A stretch of 64,000 nucleotides of DNA from Streptomyces rubiginosohelvolus (GCF_014649875.1 NZ_BMTW01000005.1:166456-230455), one strand, 5' to 3'; shown: positions 40,559-50,732, numbered from the stretch's first letter. Translations and numbers: made by a program. Notes: generated by a model from the letters alone, not told the origin.

Positions 40559-40591
40559 TCCGTAGTCAGATGACCGGTGATCCGTAGTCAG
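40556..40591. repeat. 14-bp direct repeat beginning at the hydratase stop codon
   Basis: TGATCCGTAGTCAG occurs at 40556-40569 and 40578-40591 (22-bp period). A partial third copy, GATAGTCGGGTCGGG, follows. The function is unknown. Confidence 0.5.
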
Positions 40592-40658
40592 GTCGGGCCC
40601 GCCGATAGTCGGGTCGGGTGGGCCTCGCGTGCGGGGTTCACCAATCAGGGCGGATTAT

Positions 40659-40687
40659 CCGGGCCTTAAGGCAACCTTAAGGCCCGG
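40659..40687. terminator. Strong palindromic hairpin downstream of the hydratase
   Basis: A perfect 13-bp stem (40659-40671 with 40675-40687) and a three-base loop. It probably terminates transcription, but an operator role is also possible. Confidence 0.65.
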
Positions 40688-40855
40688 TGCCGTCGTCGTC
40701 CGGGGCGTGCGCGTCGGGTGGGGCGTCGTCGCAGCTCAGGCCGGTCGTTCGTGGGGTTGGATTGCCATGGGCATATGCCGAGAGCCTTCCCAGAACGACG
40801 TCGGCTCGGGGTGCGGATTCCGAAGGAACGGCCCCGGAAGGCGATACGTGCGGCC

Positions 40856-41371
40856 ATGATGGTGGGCATGGCGGGCCTGGAGGGTGTGGAGCAGCCGCGA
40901 CCGCGCAGCAGCGCGACGGCGGCACGCAGTTCGTCGATCATGGATGACGAACAGGCGTTCAAGGCGCTGGAGTTGTTCGGAAATCCGACCGAGGCGGAAG
41001 TCCGGCTGCCGTCCCGCCCGGAGTCGGCGGCGACGGCCCGTCGGCTCACCTCCTGCGTCGTGCTCCGCCAGTGGGCCCTCTCGCCGCAGACCGCGGAGTA
41101 CGCGGTGCTCCTGGTCTCCGAGCTCGTCGGCAACGCGGTGCGTCACACCGGGGCCCGGGTCTTCGGGTTACGCATGGTGCGCCGCCGGGGGTGGATCCGT
41201 GTCGAGGTGCGTGACCCCTCGCGCGGGCTGCCGTGTCTGATGCCGGTGCGTGAGATGGACGTCAGCGGCCGCGGGCTCTTCCTCGTCGACAAGCTCTCCG
41301 ACCGCTGGGGCGTGGACCTGCTGCCGCGCGGCAAGACCACGTGGTTCGAGATGCGGATCTCCGACCGCTGA
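40856..41371 (+). CDS. ATP-binding protein of the anti-sigma kinase (RsbW/SpoIIAB) type
   Basis: A 171-residue protein with a GHKL ATPase fold: N-box LLVSELVGNAVRHTGA, G1-like VRDPSRGLP and the C-terminal DVSGRGLFLVDKLSD. Streptomyces has many such proteins, acting as anti-sigma kinases or regulators. Codon 105 (41168-41170) is TTA, which makes translation dependent on the developmental tRNA encoded by bldA. The start is uncertain: ATG codons at 40856, 40859 and 40868 and a later one at 40940 lack clear ribosome sites. A perfect terminator follows. Confidence 0.82.
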   Translation: MMVGMAGLEGVEQPRPRSSATAARSSSIMDDEQAFKALELFGNPTEAEVRLPSRPESAATARRLTSCVVLRQWALSPQTAEYAVLLVSELVGNAVRHTGARVFGLRMVRRRGWIRVEVRDPSRGLPCLMPVREMDVSGRGLFLVDKLSDRWGVDLLPRGKTTWFEMRISDR

Positions 41372-41778
41372 TGCGGGGCAGCCCCGGGGCGACCCTGCCG
41401 CCGGAACGCAGAAGCCCCCGGTCGGCCGTGGTGCGGCGCTGCGGGGGCTTCTGACGGAGGCCGTGGCATGGGGGGTGTGTCCACGGCCGCTCAGGGCGAC
41501 CTGGCCCGGGTCAATGGGGGTCGTGGCTCCGACTATGGCAGATGGGCGACCCCGGTGCCAAAGCGACTTGTCGGAATATTTAAGGAACAAACGGGCAACT
41601 CTCGGTTGAATCGCAGGTGTGCTCGGTCACTCGCCTGGTTTTCCATGCATTTTTATGGCGACGTTTGAATGATTCATTGATCATCTACTGAACTGCTCAA
41701 TCGTCCCATTTCGCTCGTTCCGCCCCTACTGTGTCCCCCGGGAATCGGTCGTACCCGTGGAACGTGAGGTGGTCGGGC
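41372..41778. other. Intergenic region with an AT-rich promoter-like stretch
   Basis: A 407-bp gap. After the hairpin at 41409-41453, bases 41570-41720 are distinctly AT-rich for this genome and contain the palindrome AATGATTCATT, suggesting the promoter of the next gene. No gene is seen. Confidence 0.5.
41409..41453 (+). terminator. Terminator after the ATP-binding protein
   Basis: A perfect 12-bp stem (41409-41420 with 41442-41453) around a 21-base loop. Confidence 0.75.
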
Positions 41779-42600
41779 ATGGACGGACGCAGGGCTCCGA
41801 TGGGCCGCCGTGACGTGCTGGGCGCGGGGGCCGGGGCGCTGGCCGCCGCCCTTGCCGCAGGCTGTGCCGCCCCGGCCCCCGGGGCCCCGGCCGCCCCCGG
41901 GCCCAGCGCCCCCGGCTCCGCCGCCCCGGCCACCCTCCCGGCCGCTGCCCCGCGCCGCTTCCCCGGGCTGCCCTTCCGGATCGCCCACGGCCCCCGCGAC
42001 CGGCCCCGCGTCGCCCTCACCTTCGACGGGCGGGGCGATCCGGACCTCGCCCGCACCGCACTCGCCCGGTGCGAACGGGCCGGGGCGCGCGTCACGGTCC
42101 TCGCGGTCGGCACCTGGCTCGCCGAGCACCCCGGACTGGCCCGCCGGATCCTCGACGGAGGCCACGAGATCGGCAACCACACCGAGCACCACCTCGACCT
42201 CGCGGCCCTGGACGAGCGCGCCGCGTACGAGGAGATCGCCGCCTGCGCCCGGCGGCTGCGCCGGCTCACCGGATCCATCGGCGCCTGGTTCCGGCCCTCG
42301 CCCACCGCGTACGCCTCCCCGCTCGTCCAGCGCCTCGCCCGGCGGGCCGGCTACCCCCATGTCCTCGGCTGCGACGTGGAGTCGCGCGACCACGCGGCCA
42401 CCCGCGTCGCCGCCGTCACCCGGAAGGTCGCCGGGGAGCTGCGCAACGGATCGGTGGTGGAGCTGAGCCTCGGCCGCCCGGTCACCATCGAGGCGCTGCC
42501 GCTGCTGCTCGCCGAGATCGGCCGCCGCGGGCTGCACGCGGTGACGGCCACGGAGCTGCTGGACCGACCGGCCGCCGACGTCACCCGGACGGCCCGATAA
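41779..42600 (+). CDS. Polysaccharide-deacetylase-like Tat lipoprotein
   Basis: A 273-residue exported protein. The N-terminus combines a twin-arginine motif (GRRDVLGAG) with a lipobox ending in LAAGC, followed by a Pro/Ala linker. The rest has the NodB deacetylase fold. The metal motif HTEHH is kept, but motif 1 reads LTFDGRGD where active enzymes have TFDD, so one metal-binding Asp is missing. It may be inactive or use another residue. The ATG at 41779 follows GAGGTGG. It is the first gene of a short run with the EF-hand gene. Confidence 0.78.
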   Translation: MDGRRAPMGRRDVLGAGAGALAAALAAGCAAPAPGAPAAPGPSAPGSAAPATLPAAAPRRFPGLPFRIAHGPRDRPRVALTFDGRGDPDLARTALARCERAGARVTVLAVGTWLAEHPGLARRILDGGHEIGNHTEHHLDLAALDERAAYEEIAACARRLRRLTGSIGAWFRPSPTAYASPLVQRLARRAGYPHVLGCDVESRDHAATRVAAVTRKVAGELRNGSVVELSLGRPVTIEALPLLLAEIGRRGLHAVTATELLDRPAADVTRTAR

Positions 42601-42639
42601 TCTGACCCCTGACATTCGGCATCACGAAGGGGCGGAACA

Positions 42640-42855
42640 GTGGCGGACATCGAGTCGGCGCGCGCGGTATTCGAGAAGTTCGACGCGAACGGCGACGGCC
42701 TCATCACGGCCAACGAGTACAAGAGCGCGATGGCCCAGCTGGGCGACCCCTTCGTCACCGAGACGGTGGCGCAGGCGATCATCAACGCACACGACGGCAA
42801 CGGCGACGGCCTGCTCACCTTCGACGAGTTCTGGGCCGCGCAGAACAAGGCCTGA
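42640..42855 (+). CDS. Two-EF-hand calcium-binding protein
   Basis: A 71-residue cytoplasmic protein with two complete EF-hand loops, DANGDGLITANE and DGNGDGLLTFDE, each with acidic ligands at positions 1, 3, 5 and 12. Small calmodulin-like proteins of this kind are common in Streptomyces and may buffer calcium or control development. It starts with GTG 39 bases after the deacetylase-like gene, and a terminator follows. Confidence 0.92.
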   Translation: MADIESARAVFEKFDANGDGLITANEYKSAMAQLGDPFVTETVAQAIINAHDGNGDGLLTFDEFWAAQNKA

Positions 42856-42877
42856 ACCACGTAGAGCTTCATCCGCC

Positions 42878-42916
42878 GCGGCGGTCGGTCCCGCGCCGTC
42901 GGGGGCCGACCGCCGC
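42878..42916 (+). terminator. Terminator after the EF-hand gene
   Basis: A perfect 11-bp stem (42878-42888 with 42906-42916), 22 bases past the stop. Confidence 0.75.
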
Positions 42917-42944
42917 CGCGTACGTCCGGAGGGACCCCTTCGGT

Positions 42945-43223
42945 GCGGAGCACGGTGGTGAGCCCCGCGCCGGGTATCCGGAGTTCGCCGGTGCCGCGGG
43001 CCATGAGGCCGGGCCCGAACAGCGCGATGAGGAGGGCGAGGACGCCCGCCGCGCCGAGCAGGAGAGGGATCGTCCACAAGCGGCGGGCCGACGCCGCCCC
43101 GGACGCTCGCTCGGATATCTCAGATATCTCGCCCGTCTCGCCGACGAGCGGTACGGCGCTCGGCGCGCCGCTCGCCTGCATCGTCGGCGTGGCCGGATCG
43201 GCCGGGGGTCCGGAGAGCATCAC
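42945..43223 (-). pseudogene. Inverted 5-prime fragment of a CopD-family gene
   Basis: On the minus strand a GTG-ATG start at 43223/43220 with GAGGA upstream opens a frame reading MLSGPPADP and then a hydrophobic helix (LWTIPLLLGAAGVLALLIAL), and ends in a sequence like the N-terminus of Streptomyces CopD proteins (GTGELRIPGAG). Beyond about 42945 the frame runs without a stop into antisense of the EF-hand gene, so it is broken. The matching C-terminal part lies directly next to it on the opposite strand. Confidence 0.55.
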
Positions 43224-43239
43224 GGCTCGATCCTCGCGG

Positions 43240-43752
43240 GTGGACAAAGCCACAGCAAGCCGCGCACGGCGGGCGGAGGCCCTGCGCGCCCACCCGGAGG
43301 TGTACAGCCCGGAGTTCGGCGCCGCCCTCACCGTCGTCCATCTGACGGCCGCGTCGCTGTGGACCGGCGGGCTGCTGTACGTCCTGCGCACCATGTGGCT
43401 CTGGCGCGGCTCACCCATCGCGGCCCGCGCCCTGCTCGGCCGGTACGCGCGCCTGGCGATCTGGCTGTACGTCGCCCTCGCCGCCACCGGGACCGCCTCG
43501 GCCCTGCGCCGGCTGCCGCTGGACGTGGTGTTCACCTCCGCCTACGGGCGCACCCTGCTGCTCAAGCTGGCGCTGATGGCCGTCGTCAGCGTGCTGGCCC
43601 TGGCGGCGCGGCGGGGGATGCTCCGGGACACCGACCCGTCGGTCGCGCACCGGCTGGCCCGCCGCGAACAGGTCGTGCTGGGTCTGGTCGTGGTGGTCTC
43701 GGCGGTCCTCACCGTGGTTCCTGACCCGCACTGGATCTCGCTGCGCCCCTAA
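43240..43752 (+). pseudogene. 3-prime fragment of a CopD-family copper-resistance gene
   Basis: About 170 residues from a GTG at 43240, matching the C-terminal half of CopD membrane proteins: VVHLTAASLWTGGLLYVL, LLGRYARLAIWLYVALAAT, YGRTLLLKLALMAVV and the ending VPDPHWISL. The usual N-terminal helices are absent from this strand, and an N-terminal fragment lies inverted immediately upstream. An inversion with loss of the middle is the simplest explanation; a short functional protein cannot be excluded. Its stop overlaps that of the convergent esterase gene. Confidence 0.6.
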
Positions 43753-45272
43753 TCCCGCTGCCAACTCCGCAACTCGTCGTCGCGCGGGGCGAGGACCACG
43801 GCCGGGCCGTTCCGGCCGTCCTCGGTGTCCTGGCCGTCCTGGCCGAAGAACCCGACCGGCCGTCGCGCGTCCCAGGACGGCCACCCCGGGTCCCCGCCCG
43901 TCGCGAAGTCCACCCAGGCCCGGTGCATCGTGTCCGCCAGTTCCTGCGGGGCGTCCGGTCCTGTCAGGGCCCGGGTGTCGGGGTGGGCGAGCGTGTCGAA
44001 GACGAAGCCCAGCTCCAGCGCGTGGCAGGCGCCGAGCCGCTGTACGGGGGTGGGCCAGCCGAACTCGTACACGTACGTGGCACCGGGCGCGGCCGTCCGG
44101 GCGTCGGCCAGCCGGTTGAGCGGGACCCGCAGCAGCAGGTCCGTCGCGAGCGCGCCGAGGATCTCACCCGGCGTGGCGTCCGGGCGGTTGGCGCGGTAGG
44201 TGCGGGCGGTGGCGTTCGGCACCCGGAACTTCAGCAGCGCCAGCCGCAGCTTCAGCCGGCTGATCTTCTCGGTGAGGCCGCCGGGCACGAACCAGAGCCG
44301 GTACTCCTCGGTGTTCGTCCCCAGCAGCAGGTCCACTCCGTCGGACGCGCCCGCCTGCAGTGCTTCCATCGGGTCGTGGGGCAGCAGGTCGCCGTCGACG
44401 ACGAGCTGGAAGGAGTGGCGGCCGGTCAGCGGGTTGCCGCCGCTGGTGACCTCGGTCTGCGCGGTCAGCAGCGCCTCCGGGTCCACGGCGGCCAGCGCGG
44501 CGGCCGTCGCGGGCACCCCGAGCCGTTTCGCGATCAGCTCGGTCGTCCCGCGCGCCGCGTCCGGGGGCAGCGCGGTGGGCGCCCCGCTCTGGAGCACCGC
44601 CCGCCGGAAGAGCCCCGCCGACCGGGGCGCGGCCAGCAGCCCGGCGATACTGATCGCGCCCGCCGACTCCCCGGCCACCGTCACCCGGTCCGGGTCGCCC
44701 CCGAACGCCGCGATGTTCTCGCGCACCCACTCCAGGGCGGCCAGCTGGTCCAGCAGGCCCCGGTTGGCGGGCGCGTCCGGGAGGACGCCGAAGCCCTCGA
44801 CGCCCAGCCGGTAGTTGACGGAGACGAGGACCACCCCGTCCCGGGCGAACGCGGACCCGTCGTACACCGGCACCGCCGAGGAGCCGTGCACCAGCGAGCC
44901 GCCGTGGATCCACACGAGGACGGGCAGCAGCCCGGCGGCCCGGTCCGGCCGCGGCGAGGGCGTCCACACATTGAGGTTCAGCCACCCGTCGCCCGGCACC
45001 GCCGGGTCCGGCAGCAGCCGGTCCAGCGGCGGGGCGTAGGGCCGCTTCGGGGCGGTCGGACCGAACGCCACGGCCTCGCGCACCCCCGTCCAAGGCTCGG
45101 GCGGTTCCGGCGCGCGGAACCTCCGCGCGCCCACCGGTGCGGCCGCGTACGGGATGCCGCGGAAGACGGCGACGCCCCGTTCCACGGCACCGCGCACGGT
45201 GCCGTGCACGGTGGTCACCTGCGGGGCGCCCGCCACGCTGTCGTGGGGAGCCCTTGCCGCGATGTCGGTCAT
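43749..45272 (-). CDS. Carboxylesterase family protein (type B, pNB-esterase-like)
   Basis: A 507-residue alpha/beta hydrolase. Typical signatures are FRGIPYAAAPVGARRF near the N-terminus, the oxyanion-hole segment VLVWIHGGSLVHGS, and the nucleophile elbow VAGESAGAISIAG. No signal peptide is seen, so it is likely cytoplasmic and hydrolyses small esters or carbamates. The ATG at 45272 has GGCAGG upstream. The stop (TAG) overlaps the CopD fragment stop head-on. Confidence 0.9.
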   Translation of the reverse strand: MTDIAARAPHDSVAGAPQVTTVHGTVRGAVERGVAVFRGIPYAAAPVGARRFRAPEPPEPWTGVREAVAFGPTAPKRPYAPPLDRLLPDPAVPGDGWLNLNVWTPSPRPDRAAGLLPVLVWIHGGSLVHGSSAVPVYDGSAFARDGVVLVSVNYRLGVEGFGVLPDAPANRGLLDQLAALEWVRENIAAFGGDPDRVTVAGESAGAISIAGLLAAPRSAGLFRRAVLQSGAPTALPPDAARGTTELIAKRLGVPATAAALAAVDPEALLTAQTEVTSGGNPLTGRHSFQLVVDGDLLPHDPMEALQAGASDGVDLLLGTNTEEYRLWFVPGGLTEKISRLKLRLALLKFRVPNATARTYRANRPDATPGEILGALATDLLLRVPLNRLADARTAAPGATYVYEFGWPTPVQRLGACHALELGFVFDTLAHPDTRALTGPDAPQELADTMHRAWVDFATGGDPGWPSWDARRPVGFFGQDGQDTEDGRNGPAVVLAPRDDELRSWQRD

Positions 45273-45402
45273 GATGCCTGCCGATCCCTCTCGCCGGGCG
45301 GCCCTTCGTGCCGAAGACCAGGGCACGGACGTATGCCTGCCCCGAAGCGGTGACCCGCGACACCCCCCAGGCGGCTGATCGGCCGGTGGGCGTCCAGGTC
45401 GG

Positions 45403-45444
45403 CCCGTACCCGGGCCCGGGAATCCCCCCGGGCCCGGGTACGGG
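45403..45444 (-). terminator. Terminator after the terpene synthase
   Basis: A perfect 18-bp stem (45403-45420 with 45427-45444), the longest in the window, 13 bases past the terpene synthase stop. Confidence 0.88.
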
Positions 45445-45456
45445 CGGTCCGGCCGC

Positions 45457-46817
<1,361 letters not shown>

Positions 46818-48185
46818 TCAGGTACGCCGGAAGAACTCGACCTCGCCGAGGGCGATCGGGCGCCCCTCGCCCTGGCCGGTCGCCTCCCTCAGCACCAGCT
46901 CGACGGAGCGGACGTCGCTGATGCCCATCCGTACCGTCTGCTTGCCGGGCTTGTCGTTGAAGGTCACCGCCTTCTTGTGGACCTTGCCGTCCTTCGTGGT
47001 GACGAGCAGGTCCGCCCGGGTCGGCCGCGCGCCCCGCCGGAACTCCTGCGGCTCCTTCGACACCCCGGTGTGCACCACGATGCCGACCAGCCGGAACGGC
47101 GTCCCGAACGAGCAGGTCAGCGATGTGCCGAGCGCGGGTGCGCCCCAGTACTTGTTCGTCAGACCGTCGATCGCCGCGCTCCCGGGATGGCCGGGGGCCG
47201 CCGCGCTCGCGGACACCCCGGTGGGGCTGATCTCCGCCGTGCCGCCGAGCTTGTCCCGGACGTCCTCGAAGGCGTACCGCCCCAGCGGGAAGAACAGGAA
47301 GCCCGCGAGCACCAGGCCGGCCACGGCCAGCACCAGCAGGGTCCGCCGCAGCGCCCGGCCCGAACCGCCGCGCACCCGGCGGCGGAACGGCCACACCGTG
47401 CGCCACCACGGCAGGGCGGCGGGCTGCTCCCGGACCTGGAGGGGCGCGGCGCACCGCCGGCAGAACTTCCGCCCGGCCAGGTTCGGCGTACCGCAGGCCG
47501 GACAGGGCGGCCCGTCCGGCGCCTCGTCCGCCGCCACCGGCCGCACGACGGGCCGCCGGGCCACGGGCCGCGCGGGCCGCACGGCCCCCACCGGCTCGTC
47601 CGCGTCGGACGCGGTCCCGGGCCCGCTCGTCGTCGCGGTGGTCGGGACTCCCGGGCGTACGGGGGCGGGGGCCGGGGCGGGCCGTACGGGAGGCACCGAG
47701 GGCACGGGGGGCGCCGGGGGTACGGAGGGGCGCGCCGGGGGAGGCGTCGCCGGTACGGGGGTGGGTGCGGGGGCCTCCGGGCGCGCGGTCGCGGGCGGTG
47801 CCGGGGGCGGCGCGGGCTCGGCCTGCGGCGCCCGGGTTCCAGCTCCGGCCTCGGGCTTCGCCCCCGGCCCGGACGCAGGCTCCGGCTCGGCCGTCCGTGC
47901 CGGTTCGGGCTCGGGTGCGGGGACGGACTGCGGCTCGGGGCCGGGGGCGGACTGCGGCTCGGGCTTCGAAGCCGGAGCCCCGGCTGCGGCCTCCGGCTTG
48001 GGCGGCGGCTCGTCGGCGGGCTCCGGGGCCACCTCCGGCTCCGGTACCGACTCCTCCTCCGGCTCAAGATCCGGCGTGCGGCCTCGTCGTACGGGCTCCG
48101 AGGACCAGCCCAGGTACGCACCGCAGTTGCCGCAGAAGTCGTCGCTCTCGCCGTTGGCCGTACCGCACGCCGGGCACGAACGCAT
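46818..48185 (-). CDS. Zinc-ribbon membrane protein closing the injection-system operon
   Basis: A 455-residue protein. A first zinc ribbon (CPACG and CGNCG) is followed by about 200 disordered residues rich in Pro, Glu and Ala, a second zinc ribbon (CPACGTPNLAGRKFCRRC), one membrane helix near residue 290, and a C-terminal domain resembling discoidin (F5/8 type C) carbohydrate-binding folds. The N-terminus would be cytoplasmic and the C-terminal domain outside the membrane. It follows the baseplate genes with GGAGG before GTG 48188 / ATG 48185. It could anchor or gate the particle at the membrane; this is inference. Confidence 0.78.
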   Translation of the reverse strand: MRSCPACGTANGESDDFCGNCGAYLGWSSEPVRRGRTPDLEPEEESVPEPEVAPEPADEPPPKPEAAAGAPASKPEPQSAPGPEPQSVPAPEPEPARTAEPEPASGPGAKPEAGAGTRAPQAEPAPPPAPPATARPEAPAPTPVPATPPPARPSVPPAPPVPSVPPVRPAPAPAPVRPGVPTTATTSGPGTASDADEPVGAVRPARPVARRPVVRPVAADEAPDGPPCPACGTPNLAGRKFCRRCAAPLQVREQPAALPWWRTVWPFRRRVRGGSGRALRRTLLVLAVAGLVLAGFLFFPLGRYAFEDVRDKLGGTAEISPTGVSASAAAPGHPGSAAIDGLTNKYWGAPALGTSLTCSFGTPFRLVGIVVHTGVSKEPQEFRRGARPTRADLLVTTKDGKVHKKAVTFNDKPGKQTVRMGISDVRSVELVLREATGQGEGRPIALGEVEFFRRT

Positions 48186-48189
48186 CACG

Positions 48190-48774
48190 TCAGCCTCCAG
48201 TCTGTTCAGGCGCTCCGGGCGGGCCCGGCAGGACCTCCACCCGGCAGGTCAGGTGGACGGGGCACGAGGCGGTGGCGACCTCCAGGACGCGGTGGGCGTC
48301 CACCGCGTCCACCCCGTCGTCCGCGCGCACCGGCCAGACCCGGACCAGGAGTTCACCGGTCGGCGGCGGCGGGAGCACTGCCCCCGGCTCGGCGGACCAG
48401 GTCGCGCCCCCGCCGTCCCGGACCTCCGCGTGCACCCCGCAGCACAGCCGCAGCCGCTCCACGAGACCCCGCCGGGTGCCGCGCCACCGGTGCAGCTCCA
48501 CGGCGCGCGCCACGACCGCCCGGCGCAGCGCCACCGGCCACGCCGGATCGGCCTCCACGCCCACCCAGGACGCCAGCCACGGCAGGAAGTCGGCGGGGGC
48601 GAGGGCCGGGTCGACGTACGCGGGCAGGTTGTCCAGCGTGGACAGGACCGGCGCGAGCACCGTGTCCAGGCCCGCCGTGAACCGCTGGGCCAGGTCGTCG
48701 TCCGCGTACAGGGCGGGCAGCAGCTCGCCGATCGGGTAGCGGCTGGGCAGGCCGGGTATCGCCGCCCGGGTCAT
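48190..48774 (-). CDS. Contractile injection system baseplate protein, gpI-like
   Basis: A 194-residue tail protein of the P2 gpI family found in phage-tail-like particles. Signatures are LPALYADDDLAQRFTAGLD and LPWLASWVGVEADPAW, then RRAVVARAVELHRWRGTRRG. It should form part of the baseplate wedge together with the gpJ-like protein. The start overlaps the gpJ-like stop by four bases (48771-48774). Confidence 0.85.
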   Translation of the reverse strand: MTRAAIPGLPSRYPIGELLPALYADDDLAQRFTAGLDTVLAPVLSTLDNLPAYVDPALAPADFLPWLASWVGVEADPAWPVALRRAVVARAVELHRWRGTRRGLVERLRLCCGVHAEVRDGGGATWSAEPGAVLPPPPTGELLVRVWPVRADDGVDAVDAHRVLEVATASCPVHLTCRVEVLPGPPGAPEQTGG

Positions 48775-50732
48775 ACGACCTCACCGGCCCCGCTCGCGGT
48801 CACCACGACCTGGTGCTGGTGCGAGAAGACCAGGGCCCCCGGCGCCACGTCCACCCGGTCCGCCGCCGCCCCGCGCCGGCCCGTGATCGGGTCCGCCGGG
48901 AACAGGCGGACGTCCTCCACGAGCCCCGCCCCCTCCACGCTCTGGAGCACGGCGAAGACCTCCCCGTACTGCACGGGCCTGCCGAACGGCCACCCCCGCC
49001 CGTCCGCCCCGCCCCGCAACGGGTCGATGTGGCGGAACAGCGCCTCCAGCGCCTCGGCCCGCACCCGGTCCACGTCACCGGGCGCGGCCACCAGCCGGGC
49101 GACGACCGTGACGCCCTGGTAGGCGGGCGGTTCGACGATCAACCGGGTTCCCACCAGGCGCCGTTCGTCGAGCCGCTCCGTCACCGCCGTGAGCACCGCG
49201 TCCGAGGGGATCAGCTGCTCGAACCGCACCTGCCCGTCCTCGTCGGCCACCGCGTCCGGCACCACCAGCACCCGTACCGCACCGGCTTCGCCCGGCACCG
49301 CGGGCAGGCACCGCACCCGGCGCAGGGACGGCGCGGCCTCCCGGGCGATCAGCTCGTAGTCCTCGGCCGTCACCGCCCGCTCCTGCACCCGCAGGATGTT
49401 GGGCGCGCGCACCTTGGCGTTCTCGACGGTCTCCCCGTCGACCCCGCCTGTCGCCGCCTCGCGGTTGTTCACGCCCGCGACGTACGGCACGGAACTGCGC
49501 AGCACGGCGATCGCGCCCCGGGCGACGTTCCCGGCCGATCCGCCACCCGTGCGGTAGCGGGGGACGCGGAGCTGGGAGCCCTTCGCGGGCACCGCCCCGT
49601 ACGCGCGCATCGTGCCGTCGGGCTCCCGCACCTCCGGCGGGAACGCGAACTCCCCGGCGACCGCGTCGACCCGGACGTGCCGGTCCCCGGGCCCGGACGC
49701 GCCGAAGTGCTCGACCGGGGTCCAGATCTCCCAGCCCTCGTCCGTCGACACCTGGACGACCGGCGGGTCCCCGTCCAGCAGCAGCGGCGCCCGGCTCACC
49801 GTGAACCGCTGCCCGGCGATGCCCTCCGACACCCCGAGGGGCACATCGAGGACGGTCTCCGCGTGCTCGGCCGCCGTCGTACCGCCGACCGTGAACACCT
49901 CGGCCTCCCGGATCGTCGGCGACTCCGAGTAGAACGGCTGGCCCGGCTCCGGGGCGGTCACCCGGCAGCGCAGCCACCCCGCCCGGGTCCCCGCCACGAC
50001 GGACGCGGTGTGCCCGGCCGGGACGAACACCACGACCTCACCGGGCCGGTTGAGGCCGCCGGTGGAGTCGGTGCCGGTCGCACAGGCCACCCAGCGGGCC
50101 CCGTCCCACGCCTCCCACACCAGCGGCGGCTGCCGCGGGTCGACGCCCACGCCCTCCACCCGGCTGTCCAGCCGGACGGCGACGATGCACCGCGGCACGG
50201 CCGTCGGCAGCCCGAACAGCAGGGCGTCGCCGGGCTCCGGGCGGGCCTGGAAGCACGGGATGTCCTTGCCCGCGCCGAGCGGCGCCGTCCGGTCCGTCTG
50301 GTCGCCCGACACCGGCGCGGTCACCAGCCGTTCCAGCGAACTCGGCACGATCGGCAGGTCCTCGGAGGTGGAGAACACCACCGGCTCCTCGGCCTCACCG
50401 CGCGCGGTCGCCACTTCTGTACCGGCGGGCAGGTGCACGGTCTCCGGCTGCGGCGCGGAGAGCCAGAAGTCGATGTCGGCCCGTGCCACGGTCGGCGGGA
50501 ACAGCGTCACGCCGAGCAGATCGAGGAAGGCCGCGTAGTTCTTGTCGGGCACCCGGTTCAGCCGGTACAGCAACTGGTCGACCATGTACGCGAACGTCTC
50601 GATCAGCGTGACCCCGGGGTCCGACACATTGTGGTCGGTCCACTCGGGGGAGCGCTGCTGGACGAACCGCTTGGCCTCGTCGACGAGTTGCTGGAAGCGC
50701 CGGTCGTCCAGGTTGGGGGAGGGCAGCGCCAT
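48771..50732 (-). CDS. Contractile injection system baseplate protein, gpJ-like
   Basis: A 653-residue baseplate assembly protein. The N-terminal signature NVSDPGVTLIETFAYMVDQL is characteristic of the putative baseplate assembly family of phage-like injection systems (Afp11-type), and the C-terminal part has the gpJ-like core. The ATG at 50732 shares one base with the stop of the gp25 gene (TGATG), and GGGAGG lies upstream. It should form the wedges that trigger sheath contraction. Confidence 0.9.
   Translation of the reverse strand: MALPSPNLDDRRFQQLVDEAKRFVQQRSPEWTDHNVSDPGVTLIETFAYMVDQLLYRLNRVPDKNYAAFLDLLGVTLFPPTVARADIDFWLSAPQPETVHLPAGTEVATARGEAEEPVVFSTSEDLPIVPSSLERLVTAPVSGDQTDRTAPLGAGKDIPCFQARPEPGDALLFGLPTAVPRCIVAVRLDSRVEGVGVDPRQPPLVWEAWDGARWVACATGTDSTGGLNRPGEVVVFVPAGHTASVVAGTRAGWLRCRVTAPEPGQPFYSESPTIREAEVFTVGGTTAAEHAETVLDVPLGVSEGIAGQRFTVSRAPLLLDGDPPVVQVSTDEGWEIWTPVEHFGASGPGDRHVRVDAVAGEFAFPPEVREPDGTMRAYGAVPAKGSQLRVPRYRTGGGSAGNVARGAIAVLRSSVPYVAGVNNREAATGGVDGETVENAKVRAPNILRVQERAVTAEDYELIAREAAPSLRRVRCLPAVPGEAGAVRVLVVPDAVADEDGQVRFEQLIPSDAVLTAVTERLDERRLVGTRLIVEPPAYQGVTVVARLVAAPGDVDRVRAEALEALFRHIDPLRGGADGRGWPFGRPVQYGEVFAVLQSVEGAGLVEDVRLFPADPITGRRGAAADRVDVAPGALVFSHQHQVVVTASGAGEVV

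Noticed and set aside
42351..43535. 394-codon minus-strand frame as one intact gene
   Set aside because: Only the part at about 42945-43223 looks protein-like; the rest is antisense to the EF-hand and deacetylase genes.
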